A DNA stretch of 20,277 bases, taken from positions 1-20,277 of the forward strand of contig JAJRSY010000140.1 in the NCBI GenBank assembly GCA_024278565.1. The letters are read 5' to 3'. The position numbers and the translations under genes are program-made. Origin of the DNA: Bacteroidota bacterium (GTDB lineage Bacteria > Bacteroidota > Bacteroidia > Flavobacteriales > Flavobacteriaceae). The notes beneath the pieces were generated by a model. The model was given only the letters and a program-made list of their open reading frames with translations, was not told the DNA's origin and ran no database searches. Positions 1 through 6,592 of this stretch are shown one piece after another. Each line of letters begins with the position of its first letter. Positions within the stretch are counted from its first letter, which is position 1.

Positions 1-22
1 GCAAAGCGATAGCTGGGGTAGT

Positions 23-409
23 TTAGTTTGTATAACTGATTTCTTCTACCAATACCTTTTCAAGGCAGTTCTTGACTTTTAAAACAGCTTTCTTATCGTT
101 GATCGACCCTTCAATAAAGTAGGTTTTGCAAGAGGTTGATTTTGTATCACTTTTACCAAAATCAACTTCACCCTCATTAAAAAAGTGAACGATATCGAGA
201 GAGTCCAATTGATTGTTTTGTAGAAGTTTCTGTACCTCTTCGGCGTAGGACACGGGTTTTGATCTAATGTCTTTCAAGGTTCTGCAGTTCGGAAAATAAC
301 AAAAAGAAGTGCCTGTTTCCTCCGTTTTCTTTTTAAAAAAAAACGTCAAGAAGACAATACCGATTGACAGGCCAACCATATAGTAACCCAAGCGTTTTAG
401 AAATGCCAT
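23..409 (-). CDS. Small membrane-anchored DUF4258-like protein
   Basis: This encodes about 128 residues starting MAFLKRLGYYMVG. One hydrophobic segment (about residues 7-25, LGYYMVGLSIGIVFLTFFF) is followed by a Lys-rich KKK stop-transfer, so the protein is probably anchored in the inner membrane by its N-terminus. The soluble remainder contains Cys-containing motifs (FCYFPNC and a late NCLEKV). It resembles the small DUF4258-type proteins often found beside alanine dehydrogenase genes in flavobacteria; this is recalled, not searched. I chose the ATG at 409 rather than the in-frame ATG at 463. It lies one base after the upstream gene's TAG stop, and the extra 18 residues would overlap that gene's coding end. 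The tight junction implies co-transcription, probably translational coupling, with the alanine-dehydrogenase-like gene. The function is unknown. Confidence 0.7.
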   Translation of the reverse strand: MAFLKRLGYYMVGLSIGIVFLTFFFKKKTEETGTSFCYFPNCRTLKDIRSKPVSYAEEVQKLLQNNQLDSLDIVHFFNEGEVDFGKSDTKSTSCKTYFIEGSINDKKAVLKVKNCLEKVLVEEISYTN

Positions 410-410
410 A

Positions 411-1610
411 CTAAAAAATAAGAAAGTTGATATTGCTGTACTGAAGATCAAACCACTCACCAACTGATTTGTTGGTTAAAATACCCTGGTATAAGTACAA
501 ACCGTTTCTAAGTCCCTTGTCAAAGCGGAGTGAATTTTCAAGTCCGCCATCCTCTCCTAATTTAAGAAGGTATGGCGTAAAAATATTGCTTATTGAAATC
601 GAAGCCGTTTTAGGGTATCTTGATGGAATATTCGGCACCGCATAGTGTGTTACCCCAAACTTTTCAAAGGTCGGTTTTTCATGGGTTGTGACCTCGCTGG
701 TTTCAAAGCATCCGCCCATATCAATACTGACATCAATGATAACGGCGCCCTTTCTCATGTTCTCTACCATGGTGCTGGATATCACTACGGGCGATCTATC
801 TTTTCCGCGGGTAGCACCAATGGCCACATCACATCGTTTCAACGCTTTCAGTAAATTCTTTGGTTGAACGGTAGAGGTATATATGGTTTGCTTTAGGCTT
901 GTTTGTATGTTACGTAGTTTAGTTATCGAATTATCAAAGAGTTTAATGTTCGCACCAAGGCCAATGGCCGATCTCGCTGCAAATTCACCAACTGTTCCTG
1001 CGCCGATAATCACAACTTCGATAGGGGGCACACCACTAATGTTACCGAACATAAGCCCATTACCATCATGGGTAGCGGCCAAAATCTCAGAGGCGATCAG
1101 TACAGAAGAAATTCCCGCAATCTCACTCAAAGATCTAACAACGGGGTACTTGCCATCTTCATCCCGAATATATTCGAAGGCTACAGCGGTTACGCGTTTA
1201 CGGGCCAGTTCTTCAAAATACTTCTTAGATTGTGTCTTGATCTGTAATGCAGATATAACCGTGCTCTGCGGATTCAATAATTTGATTTCAGAAAGGGTAG
1301 GGGGTTCTACTTTCAATACCATGGGGCAAGAAAATACCTTTTTAGTGTCTTTTGTGATTTCCGCCCCAGCGTTCGTATACTCGAGATCAGAATAAAACGC
1401 ACCTTCACCAGCACCTGACTCGATCAATAAACGATGTCCGTTTGCGGTAATCGCATTGACCGCATCTGGGGTCAAACAAATTCTTTTCTCTTGGTATTGA
1501 TTTTCTTTGGGAATACCTATGAAGAGTTCCCCTTTTCTTTTTAAAATCTCAAGGGTTTCTTCTTGGGGAAGCAGTTGTTGCTTACTAAATGGTGAAGTGG
1601 GTTGATCCAT
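411..1610 (-). CDS. ald: Alanine dehydrogenase-like NAD(P)-binding oxidoreductase
   Basis: This 399-residue protein belongs to the alanine dehydrogenase / transhydrogenase-alpha superfamily. Ald interconverts alanine and pyruvate plus ammonium using NAD. An extension of about 28 residues precedes the canonical start (LFIGIPKE). Next come the substrate-binding Arg region (EKRICLTP, R43), the Lys motif (MVLKVEPP, K100), a Rossmann motif VIIGAGTVGEFAARSA (200-215), the IDVSIDMGGCFETS segment (291-304) and NIPSRYPKTAS (327-337). The catalytic His expected in LHLA of classical Ald appears to be Gln123 (SALQIKT), so the reaction may differ. The ATG at 1610 is preferred over an in-frame TTG at 1619. 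The gene is followed one base later by the DUF4258-like gene. Family assignment is firm; exact substrate is less certain. Confidence 0.8.
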   Translation of the reverse strand: MDQPTSPFSKQQLLPQEETLEILKRKGELFIGIPKENQYQEKRICLTPDAVNAITANGHRLLIESGAGEGAFYSDLEYTNAGAEITKDTKKVFSCPMVLKVEPPTLSEIKLLNPQSTVISALQIKTQSKKYFEELARKRVTAVAFEYIRDEDGKYPVVRSLSEIAGISSVLIASEILAATHDGNGLMFGNISGVPPIEVVIIGAGTVGEFAARSAIGLGANIKLFDNSITKLRNIQTSLKQTIYTSTVQPKNLLKALKRCDVAIGATRGKDRSPVVISSTMVENMRKGAVIIDVSIDMGGCFETSEVTTHEKPTFEKFGVTHYAVPNIPSRYPKTASISISNIFTPYLLKLGEDGGLENSLRFDKGLRNGLYLYQGILTNKSVGEWFDLQYSNINFLIF

Positions 1611-1647
1611 GAATTGCAATTCTTTTTAATGGGATTACCATTACATT

Positions 1648-1655
1648 CAAAATTA
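1648..1655 (-). promoter_or_regulatory. Candidate -7 box upstream of the ald-like gene
   Basis: On the minus strand this reads TAATTTTG, an exact match to the Bacteroidota -7 consensus TAnnTTTG. It lies 37 nt upstream of the ATG at 1610. No convincing TTG -33 element is seen at the usual spacing, so the call rests on one box only. It suggests that the ald-like gene and the DUF4258-like gene can be transcribed separately from porX-tsaE. Confidence 0.45.
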
Positions 1656-1777
1656 CACTATTTAAATGAAATTCTATAAAAGTAGTTAAAAGGATGGGGT
1701 GATTGCATCCAAATATATTGCCAACAAACACTATTTTTATTCATTTCAAACACCTCTACATGAAACAGGAAACTCTT

Positions 1778-2185
1778 TTAGAAGGTCGCTTGTCTTAAAG
1801 TGGGGCTTACTATTTCAAGAATAATATCAGAAGCACCCACAGGAAGAAAAGATTTTATTTTTTCGGGCCACTCCATAAAAATCCAGACATCTTGGCTTAA
1901 GTAATCTTCAAGACCAAGATCCAAGGCCTCGCTTTCATCATTTAACCGATAAAAATCAAAGTGGTAGCCCAGTAGCTCCCCGTTTTCAAAATAGTATTCG
2001 TTTACAATGCCAAAAGTAGGGCTGCTTACCTGATCTGACCCGCCCAATTGCTGTACCAATGCTTTGGTCAAAGTGGTCTTGCCCGCACCCATTTCGCCAT
2101 AAAGACAAAGGGTTTTTGATTTTACATTTTCAATTACCTGCTGTGCGGCCGAATGAATTTGGTGCTCGTTATACTCTATTTTCAT
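1778..2185 (-). CDS. tsaE: tRNA threonylcarbamoyladenosine biosynthesis ATPase TsaE
   Basis: This 135-residue protein has the usual TsaE length. TsaE is the ATPase that works with TsaB and TsaD (after TsaC makes threonylcarbamoyl-AMP) to build t6A at position 37 of ANN-decoding tRNAs in the cytoplasm. Visible features are the Walker A loop GEMGAGKTT (residues 30-38, K36), the SSPTFGIVNEY segment (54-64) typical of the switch region, HFDFYR (75-80) and the EWPEKI motif (105-110). The gene begins 15 nt after porX stops, so the two are almost certainly co-transcribed. TsaE is usually essential in bacteria. The assignment is confident. Confidence 0.95.
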   Translation of the reverse strand: MKIEYNEHQIHSAAQQVIENVKSKTLCLYGEMGAGKTTLTKALVQQLGGSDQVSSPTFGIVNEYYFENGELLGYHFDFYRLNDESEALDLGLEDYLSQDVWIFMEWPEKIKSFLPVGASDIILEIVSPTLRQATF

Positions 2186-2200
2186 TGTGCGGTATACTGT

Positions 2201-3745
2201 TTATTTAGGTTCGAGAACAACAAAGGGTATGATCATTTCTTCTAAAGAAACCCCACCATGTTGGTAGCTGTTTCTATAATAGCCAACATAGTGGTTGTAA
2301 TTGTTGGGGTAGGCAAAGAAGAGGTCGTTCTTGGCAAAGATATAAGAGCTGCTCATATTAATACTGGGCAGGTGCATGCTTTTGGGGTCTTTTGCCGCTA
2401 CAACATCTTTTTCTTCATAGGTAAGGCTACGACCGGTTTTGTACCGTAAATTGGTGCTGGTATCCTTATCACCTATAACCTTTGAGGGGTGCTTTACGTT
2501 AATCGTGCCGTGATCGGTGGTGATGATCAATTTCATGCCCATGGCCTGTGCCTGTTGTATGATCTCCAACAAAGGTGAATTTTTGAACCAACTTTGGGTA
2601 AGGGAGCGATATGCCTTGTCGTTCGATGCCAGCTCTTTGATGACTTCCATTTCAGTTTTCGAATGCGAGAGCATATCAACAAAATTGTAAACAATTACGG
2701 TGAGGTCATTGTCTTTCTGTGCCTTGAAATTTTGTGAAAGGTTTTTTCCTTGGCGCAAACTCGTTATTTTATGGTACTCCCATTTTAAATCGAGTCCCAA
2801 ACGTTTTAACTGGCTTTCTAAAAACTTGTCTTCGAACAAGTTCTTTCCACCTTCATCGGTATCGTTTTTCCACCATTCGGGATATTTTTTTTCCATATCA
2901 AGGGGGGTCAATCCAGAAAAAATGGCATTTCTGGCATATTGGGTGGCAGTAGGCAGAATACTCAAATAAGAATCTTCTTTTGTCTTTTTGTAAAAAGAGG
3001 CCAAATGGGGCTCAAAAGCCAACCATTGATCATACCGCAGGTTGTCTACAACCACTAGAAGGGTTGGACCACCTTTTAATTCGGGCTCGATCCATTCTTT
3101 AAATAATGTATGCGACATTACCGGAGCCGTCACATCAGTGAACCAATCTTCATAATTGTTTTCTACAAACTTTCCGAAAAGATTGTTGGCCTCTACTTTT
3201 TGCGATTCCAAGATTTCGAACATACCGGTATCTTCTATTCCTTCTAACTGCAACTCCCAATAAATCAATCTTTTGTATAATTCATCCCATGTATCATAGC
3301 TATTTGCCATGGTGAGATCCATTGCGATTTTCCGAAACTCTTGTTGATAGTTCGAGGTTGTTTTTTCAGATACCAAACGAGAGTGGTCCAAATTTTTCTT
3401 AAGTGATAAAAGAATTTGATTTGGGTTAACGGGTTTGATTAAGTAGTCAGCGATTTTAGACCCAATGGCCTCCTCCATGATAAACTCCTCTTCACTTTTA
3501 GTTATCATAACTACCGGAAGCGAAGAATTCATTCGTTTGATTTCGCTTAAAGTCTCTAAACCAGAGATGCCGGGCATGTTCTCATCCAAGAAAACAATAT
3601 CTACACGAGAACGTGTGAGTTCATCGAGCGCCTCTTGTCCACTTTTACTGGTAATCACATCATAGTTCTTACCTTGAAGAAAGATAATATGGGGCTTTAG
3701 CAGGTCAATCTCATCATCGACCCAAAGAATTGTTATTTTATTCAT
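2201..3745 (-). CDS. porX: Response regulator PorX, REC plus PglZ domain (type IX secretion control)
   Basis: This 514-residue protein has an N-terminal receiver domain (about 1-120). The acidic pocket is in VDDE (9-12), the predicted phospho-acceptor is Asp54 (FLDENMPG), and Thr82 and Lys104 (LIKPVNPNQ) complete the CheY-like set. A linker of about 90 residues leads to a PglZ / alkaline-phosphatase-superfamily domain (about 205-514). Candidate metal or catalytic residues there are Asp234 (VVVDNLRYDQW), the TAT motif (266-268), Asp357 and His361 (DMLSH), Asp411-His412 (TTDHGT) and His497 (QHGG). This is the architecture of PorX, which with the kinase PorY and sigma factor SigP regulates type IX secretion genes in Bacteroidota. 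The PglZ domain has been shown to hydrolyse oligonucleotides in a homolog. The partners are not in this window. It is the first gene of a leftward unit with tsaE. Confidence 0.95.
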   Translation of the reverse strand: MNKITILWVDDEIDLLKPHIIFLQGKNYDVITSKSGQEALDELTRSRVDIVFLDENMPGISGLETLSEIKRMNSSLPVVMITKSEEEFIMEEAIGSKIADYLIKPVNPNQILLSLKKNLDHSRLVSEKTTSNYQQEFRKIAMDLTMANSYDTWDELYKRLIYWELQLEGIEDTGMFEILESQKVEANNLFGKFVENNYEDWFTDVTAPVMSHTLFKEWIEPELKGGPTLLVVVDNLRYDQWLAFEPHLASFYKKTKEDSYLSILPTATQYARNAIFSGLTPLDMEKKYPEWWKNDTDEGGKNLFEDKFLESQLKRLGLDLKWEYHKITSLRQGKNLSQNFKAQKDNDLTVIVYNFVDMLSHSKTEMEVIKELASNDKAYRSLTQSWFKNSPLLEIIQQAQAMGMKLIITTDHGTINVKHPSKVIGDKDTSTNLRYKTGRSLTYEEKDVVAAKDPKSMHLPSINMSSSYIFAKNDLFFAYPNNYNHYVGYYRNSYQHGGVSLEEMIIPFVVLEPK

Positions 3746-3850
3746 GTACTGACCAAATTATAATTTTTTTATCATTGAATTAGCTAAAACTTTGACAGGC
3801 CTTACTAATAAAAGTTGCGCCAAGTCTTGTTCTTTTTTGTTTTTACCTTA

Positions 3851-4069
3851 GAGACTGTTTTGAAATATCTCGATTGTTTTCTTATAGCCTCTTTTTGCGC
3901 ACAACGTCGTTAATCCTGAGGGTTCGTGATGAACCGTACGCCTTAGGCAGATACTTAACCCCAAAACTTCGGGGTTGCCTAGTTCTACATTCCTGCCTGT
4001 CGGCAGGCAGGAAAAATAGGCTATAACTCCTGAAGTCTCGAGACTAATGACATATTTCAAAACAGTCTC
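3851..4069. mobile_element. MITE-like non-autonomous element with 19-bp inverted repeats and TTA duplication
   Basis: The ends are perfect inverted repeats: AGAGACTGTTTTGAAATAT at 3850-3868 and its reverse complement at 4052-4070. If the element proper starts at GAGACTG (3851) and ends at CAGTCTC (4069), it is flanked by a direct repeat TTA (3848-3850 and 4070-4072). That fits a 3-bp target duplication such as that made by some IS5-family transposases. The interior is too short for a transposase and is rich in small palindromes: GGTTC/GAACC (3921-3935), AACCCC/GGGGTT (3957-3976), CCTGCCTG/CAGGCAGG (3992-4011) and AGTCTCGAGACT (4034-4045), which repeats the terminal GAGACT. It occupies most of the 400-bp divergent gap between porX and the HD gene. 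The family assignment is inference; the repeat structure is directly visible. Confidence 0.75.
3992..4011. repeat. 8-bp arm palindrome inside the MITE-like element
   Basis: CCTGCCTG and CAGGCAGG are separated by TCGG and would form a stable hairpin with a 4-nt loop. Similar CCTGCC/GGCAGG palindromes are, from memory, scattered through flavobacterial genomes. Here one lies inside the larger inverted-repeat element and may be a nested insertion or part of the element's own fold. Confidence 0.6.
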
Positions 4070-4085
4070 TTAACTTAACACTAGA

Positions 4086-4108
4086 TACTTTTGCTTTTAA
4101 TAACTTTG
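4086..4108 (+). promoter_or_regulatory. Two candidate -7 boxes for the HD-domain gene
   Basis: Two exact TAnnTTTG matches lie upstream of the ATG at 4146: TACTTTTG at 4086-4093 and TAACTTTG at 4101-4108. Neither has a clear TTG at -33. That region is instead occupied by the right end of the MITE-like element, which ends at 4069. The downstream box would give a 5' UTR of about 33 nt. Confidence 0.45.
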
Positions 4109-4145
4109 CGATACTAATTAGTTACCAAAAACACAGGCATTTTTG

Positions 4146-5372
4146 ATGGAATCAAACAAGCTCAAGATTTTCAATGATCCAATTTACGGATTTATTAGAA
4201 TACCCAATACCCTGGTTTTTGATTTAATAGCGCACCCCTATTTTCAAAGGCTGCGTAGAATCTCTCAAATGGGACTCTCTTATTTAGTGTACCCTGGTGC
4301 CCATCATACGCGTTTTCATCACGCTTTGGGCAGCATGCATTTAATGCAACAAGCCCTACAAGTGCTTCGTTTTAAAGGAGTTGAAATAACAAAAGAGGAA
4401 GAACATGGACTTTTAGGTGCTATTTTATTGCATGATATCGGTCACGGCCCCTTCTCGCATGCCATGGAAAATAGTATTGTAGAGGGCGTTCACCATGAAC
4501 ATATTTCCTTGCTTTTTATGGAGGAATTAAATTCAAGGTTTAACGGAAGTTTAACGCTTGCCATACAAATATTCAAGGGTGAATACCCAAAACAGTTCTT
4601 AAATCAGTTGGTTTCCAGCCAATTGGATATGGACCGGATGGATTACCTGAGAAGGGATAGTTTTTATACCGGTGTTGCCGAGGGCAATATTAGTTCAGAA
4701 CGCCTACTGACCATGTTGACCGTAGTTGATGGCAATCTAGTAGTTGAGGAAAAAGGAATATACTCAGTTGAAAAATTCTTGATGGCAAGGCGTTTTATGT
4801 ACTGGCAAGTGTACCTGCACAAAACCGGGATAATTGCCGAACAACTATTGATCCGAATATTGAAACGAGCCAAAGTTTTATTAAAAAAAGGAGTGGAACT
4901 AGATTGCAGAGGACCTTTGCTTTTCTTTATGACCAACAAGATTACCAAAGATAATTTTGATGCAACTGTTTTGGAAAAATTTTCAAAACTAGACGATATT
5001 GATGTATTGGCCGCAATCAAGCTTTGGCAGTATCACGATGATTTTGTGTTGTCGCGGTTATGTCAGATGGTAATCAACAGAAAGCTCTTAAAAATAAAGC
5101 TAAAGAACAAACCAATTGACATCACCGTTTTTAAGGGGCATTTTGAAGTAGTCAAAACAAAATATAGGCTCTCTGATGAAGAGGCAGGTTACTTTGTATT
5201 TACAGGCAAAATTGAAAACCAGGCATACGACGCTGACCGGCAAAATATAAACATACTCAGAAAAAGTGGTAAAATTACTGATGTTGCCAAGGCCTCGGAC
5301 CAATTAAACCTTGAAGCGCTCTCGAAAACGGTGGTCAAGCATTACATCTGTTACCCAAAAGATTCACTTTGA
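4146..5372 (+). CDS. HD-domain phosphohydrolase (dNTPase/SAMHD1-like superfamily)
   Basis: This protein has 408 residues from the ATG at 4146; an in-frame TTG one codon earlier is less likely. The metal-binding HD signature is complete: His in TRFHHALGSMHL (58-59), the His96-Asp97 pair in LLHDIGHGPFSH (95-105), and Asp161 in QLDMDRMDYLRRDS (159-172). The order and the DRxDYLxRD motif are those of the HD superfamily that includes dNTP triphosphohydrolases and SAMHD1. The natural substrate of this flavobacterial family is not known to me. The C-terminal third (about 270-408) shows no motif I recognise. The gene stands alone, with about 200 nt to lpxD. It is probably cytoplasmic; no signal peptide or membrane segment is seen. 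Confidence 0.85.
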   Translation: MESNKLKIFNDPIYGFIRIPNTLVFDLIAHPYFQRLRRISQMGLSYLVYPGAHHTRFHHALGSMHLMQQALQVLRFKGVEITKEEEHGLLGAILLHDIGHGPFSHAMENSIVEGVHHEHISLLFMEELNSRFNGSLTLAIQIFKGEYPKQFLNQLVSSQLDMDRMDYLRRDSFYTGVAEGNISSERLLTMLTVVDGNLVVEEKGIYSVEKFLMARRFMYWQVYLHKTGIIAEQLLIRILKRAKVLLKKGVELDCRGPLLFFMTNKITKDNFDATVLEKFSKLDDIDVLAAIKLWQYHDDFVLSRLCQMVINRKLLKIKLKNKPIDITVFKGHFEVVKTKYRLSDEEAGYFVFTGKIENQAYDADRQNINILRKSGKITDVAKASDQLNLEALSKTVVKHYICYPKDSL

Positions 5373-5410
5373 ACAAGAGTCCATGGTATAAGAGCCCTCT
5401 AATTGTTGAA

Positions 5411-5463
5411 TAGATAATATTAGGTAAGATTGTCAAATAGGAAGCAGGTAATCTTACTATCTA
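5411..5463 (+). terminator. Imperfect hairpin after the HD gene, weak terminator candidate
   Basis: GTAAGATT (5424-5431) is exactly complementary to AATCTTAC (5450-5457). An outer pair TAGATA (5411-5416) with TATCTA (5458-5463) extends the stem past a one-sided bulge. No T-run follows, so intrinsic termination is doubtful. It could instead be a processing site or chance. Confidence 0.3.
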
Positions 5464-5534
5464 GTGTATAACAATGTAGCGGTCTTGTGTTTTTTGATGG
5501 CCACCTGCATTTTTTTGTGCTTCATTGAATATTG

Positions 5535-5567
5535 TTGGATTGCATTAACCTATTTTTCTTACTTTTG
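5535..5567 (+). promoter_or_regulatory. Promoter of the lpx operon
   Basis: TACTTTTG at 5560-5567 matches TAnnTTTG exactly. TTG occurs at 5540-5542 (17-nt spacer) and at 5535-5537 (22-nt spacer), both plausible -33 elements. Transcription would start roughly 4-6 nt after the box, at about 5571-5573, which coincides with the lpxD ATG at 5573. The transcript would therefore be leaderless or nearly so. Confidence 0.65.
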
Positions 5568-5572
5568 TGTCC

Positions 5573-6592
5573 ATGATTTTTACAGCAGGTCAAATTGCGG
5601 GTATTTTAGAGGGCGAAGTCGAAGGGAATCCTGAGATTACCGTTCATAAATTGGCCAAGATCGAAGATGGTGAAAAAGGAGCTTTGACTTTTTTGTCAAA
5701 CCCTAAATACACTCCGTACATATATACCACCAAAGCTTCAATAACCATTGTGAACAAAGACTTTGTTGCAGAACAGTCTGTATTGACAACACTTATAAAA
5801 GTAGATGATGCTTACGAATCTTTTTCAAAATTGTTAAAATATTACGACCTGACAAAAACCTTGAAATCCGGAATCGAAGAACCTGTGTTTATATCAGAAA
5901 GCGCTACCTATGGTAAAAATATTTACCTCGCCGCTTTTTCCTACATTGGTGATAATGTGGTGCTCGGTGATGATGTTAAGATATATCCGAATGTGTATAT
6001 AGGCAACAATGCGGTCTTGGCCAATGGGGTGGTCGTACATTCGGGGGCAAAAATCCACTCAGAAACACATATAGGAAACAACTGCGTAATACATAGTGGC
6101 GCAATTGTGGGGGCCGATGGCTTCGGATTTGCCCCTGGTGAAGATGGGGTATTCAGTAAAATACCCCAAACTGGTAATGTAATATTGGAAGATGATGTAG
6201 ATGTAGGTGCCAATACAACCATCGATAGGGCCACTATGGGTTCAACAATTTTGAGAAAGGGTGTAAAGTTGGATAACCAAATCCAGATTGCCCACAACGT
6301 TGAAATCGGAGAACACACGGTAATTGCTGCCCAAACCGGGGTAGCAGGCTCCACAAAGATAGGAAAGCATTGCTTGGTCGGGGGCCAGGTTGGTATCGCA
6401 GGTCACATTACGATTGGCGACCACGTGCGTATACAGGCTCAATCAGGAGTTGGTAGAAATGTAAGGAATGGTGAAAAACTACAAGGCTCGCCAGCATTGA
6501 ATTTTGGTGACTATTATAAATCGTATGTTCATTTTAAAAATTTGCCGTCAATTGTAGATCAAATTAATGAATTGGATAAAAAAAACAACTAG
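5573..6592 (+). CDS. lpxD: UDP-3-O-(3-hydroxyacyl)glucosamine N-acyltransferase LpxD
   Basis: The protein has 339 residues from the ATG at 5573. A GTG two codons upstream is rejected because it overlaps the promoter box and MIFTAGQIAG is the typical start. LpxD transfers a 3-hydroxyacyl chain from ACP to the 2-amino group in the third step of lipid A synthesis. The N-terminal uridine-binding domain (about 1-100, with ALTFLSNPKY) is followed by a left-handed beta-helix of hexapeptide repeats (about 105-310). The catalytic His is His241 in LDNQIQIAHNVEIG, and GADGFGFA (180-187) is the family motif. It lies first in the lipid A operon, and its TAG stop overlaps the next gene's GTG start by one base. 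Confidence 0.95.
   Translation: MIFTAGQIAGILEGEVEGNPEITVHKLAKIEDGEKGALTFLSNPKYTPYIYTTKASITIVNKDFVAEQSVLTTLIKVDDAYESFSKLLKYYDLTKTLKSGIEEPVFISESATYGKNIYLAAFSYIGDNVVLGDDVKIYPNVYIGNNAVLANGVVVHSGAKIHSETHIGNNCVIHSGAIVGADGFGFAPGEDGVFSKIPQTGNVILEDDVDVGANTTIDRATMGSTILRKGVKLDNQIQIAHNVEIGEHTVIAAQTGVAGSTKIGKHCLVGGQVGIAGHITIGDHVRIQAQSGVGRNVRNGEKLQGSPALNFGDYYKSYVHFKNLPSIVDQINELDKKNN

Noticed and set aside
883..1395. 170-codon frame on the plus strand opposite the ald-like gene
   Set aside because: It is antisense to a gene with clear Rossmann and substrate motifs; its composition is that of a shadow frame.
3754..3762. porX promoter -7 box (TATAATTTG on the minus strand)
   Set aside because: The spacing within the motif is one base too long for TAnnTTTG and no -33 element was found, so it was not listed as a promoter.
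3848..4060. Open 70-codon frame on the minus strand between porX and the HD gene
   Set aside because: It coincides with the inverted-repeat element, including its ends, and the predicted peptide has no recognisable motif. It is treated as an incidental frame in a MITE-like sequence.
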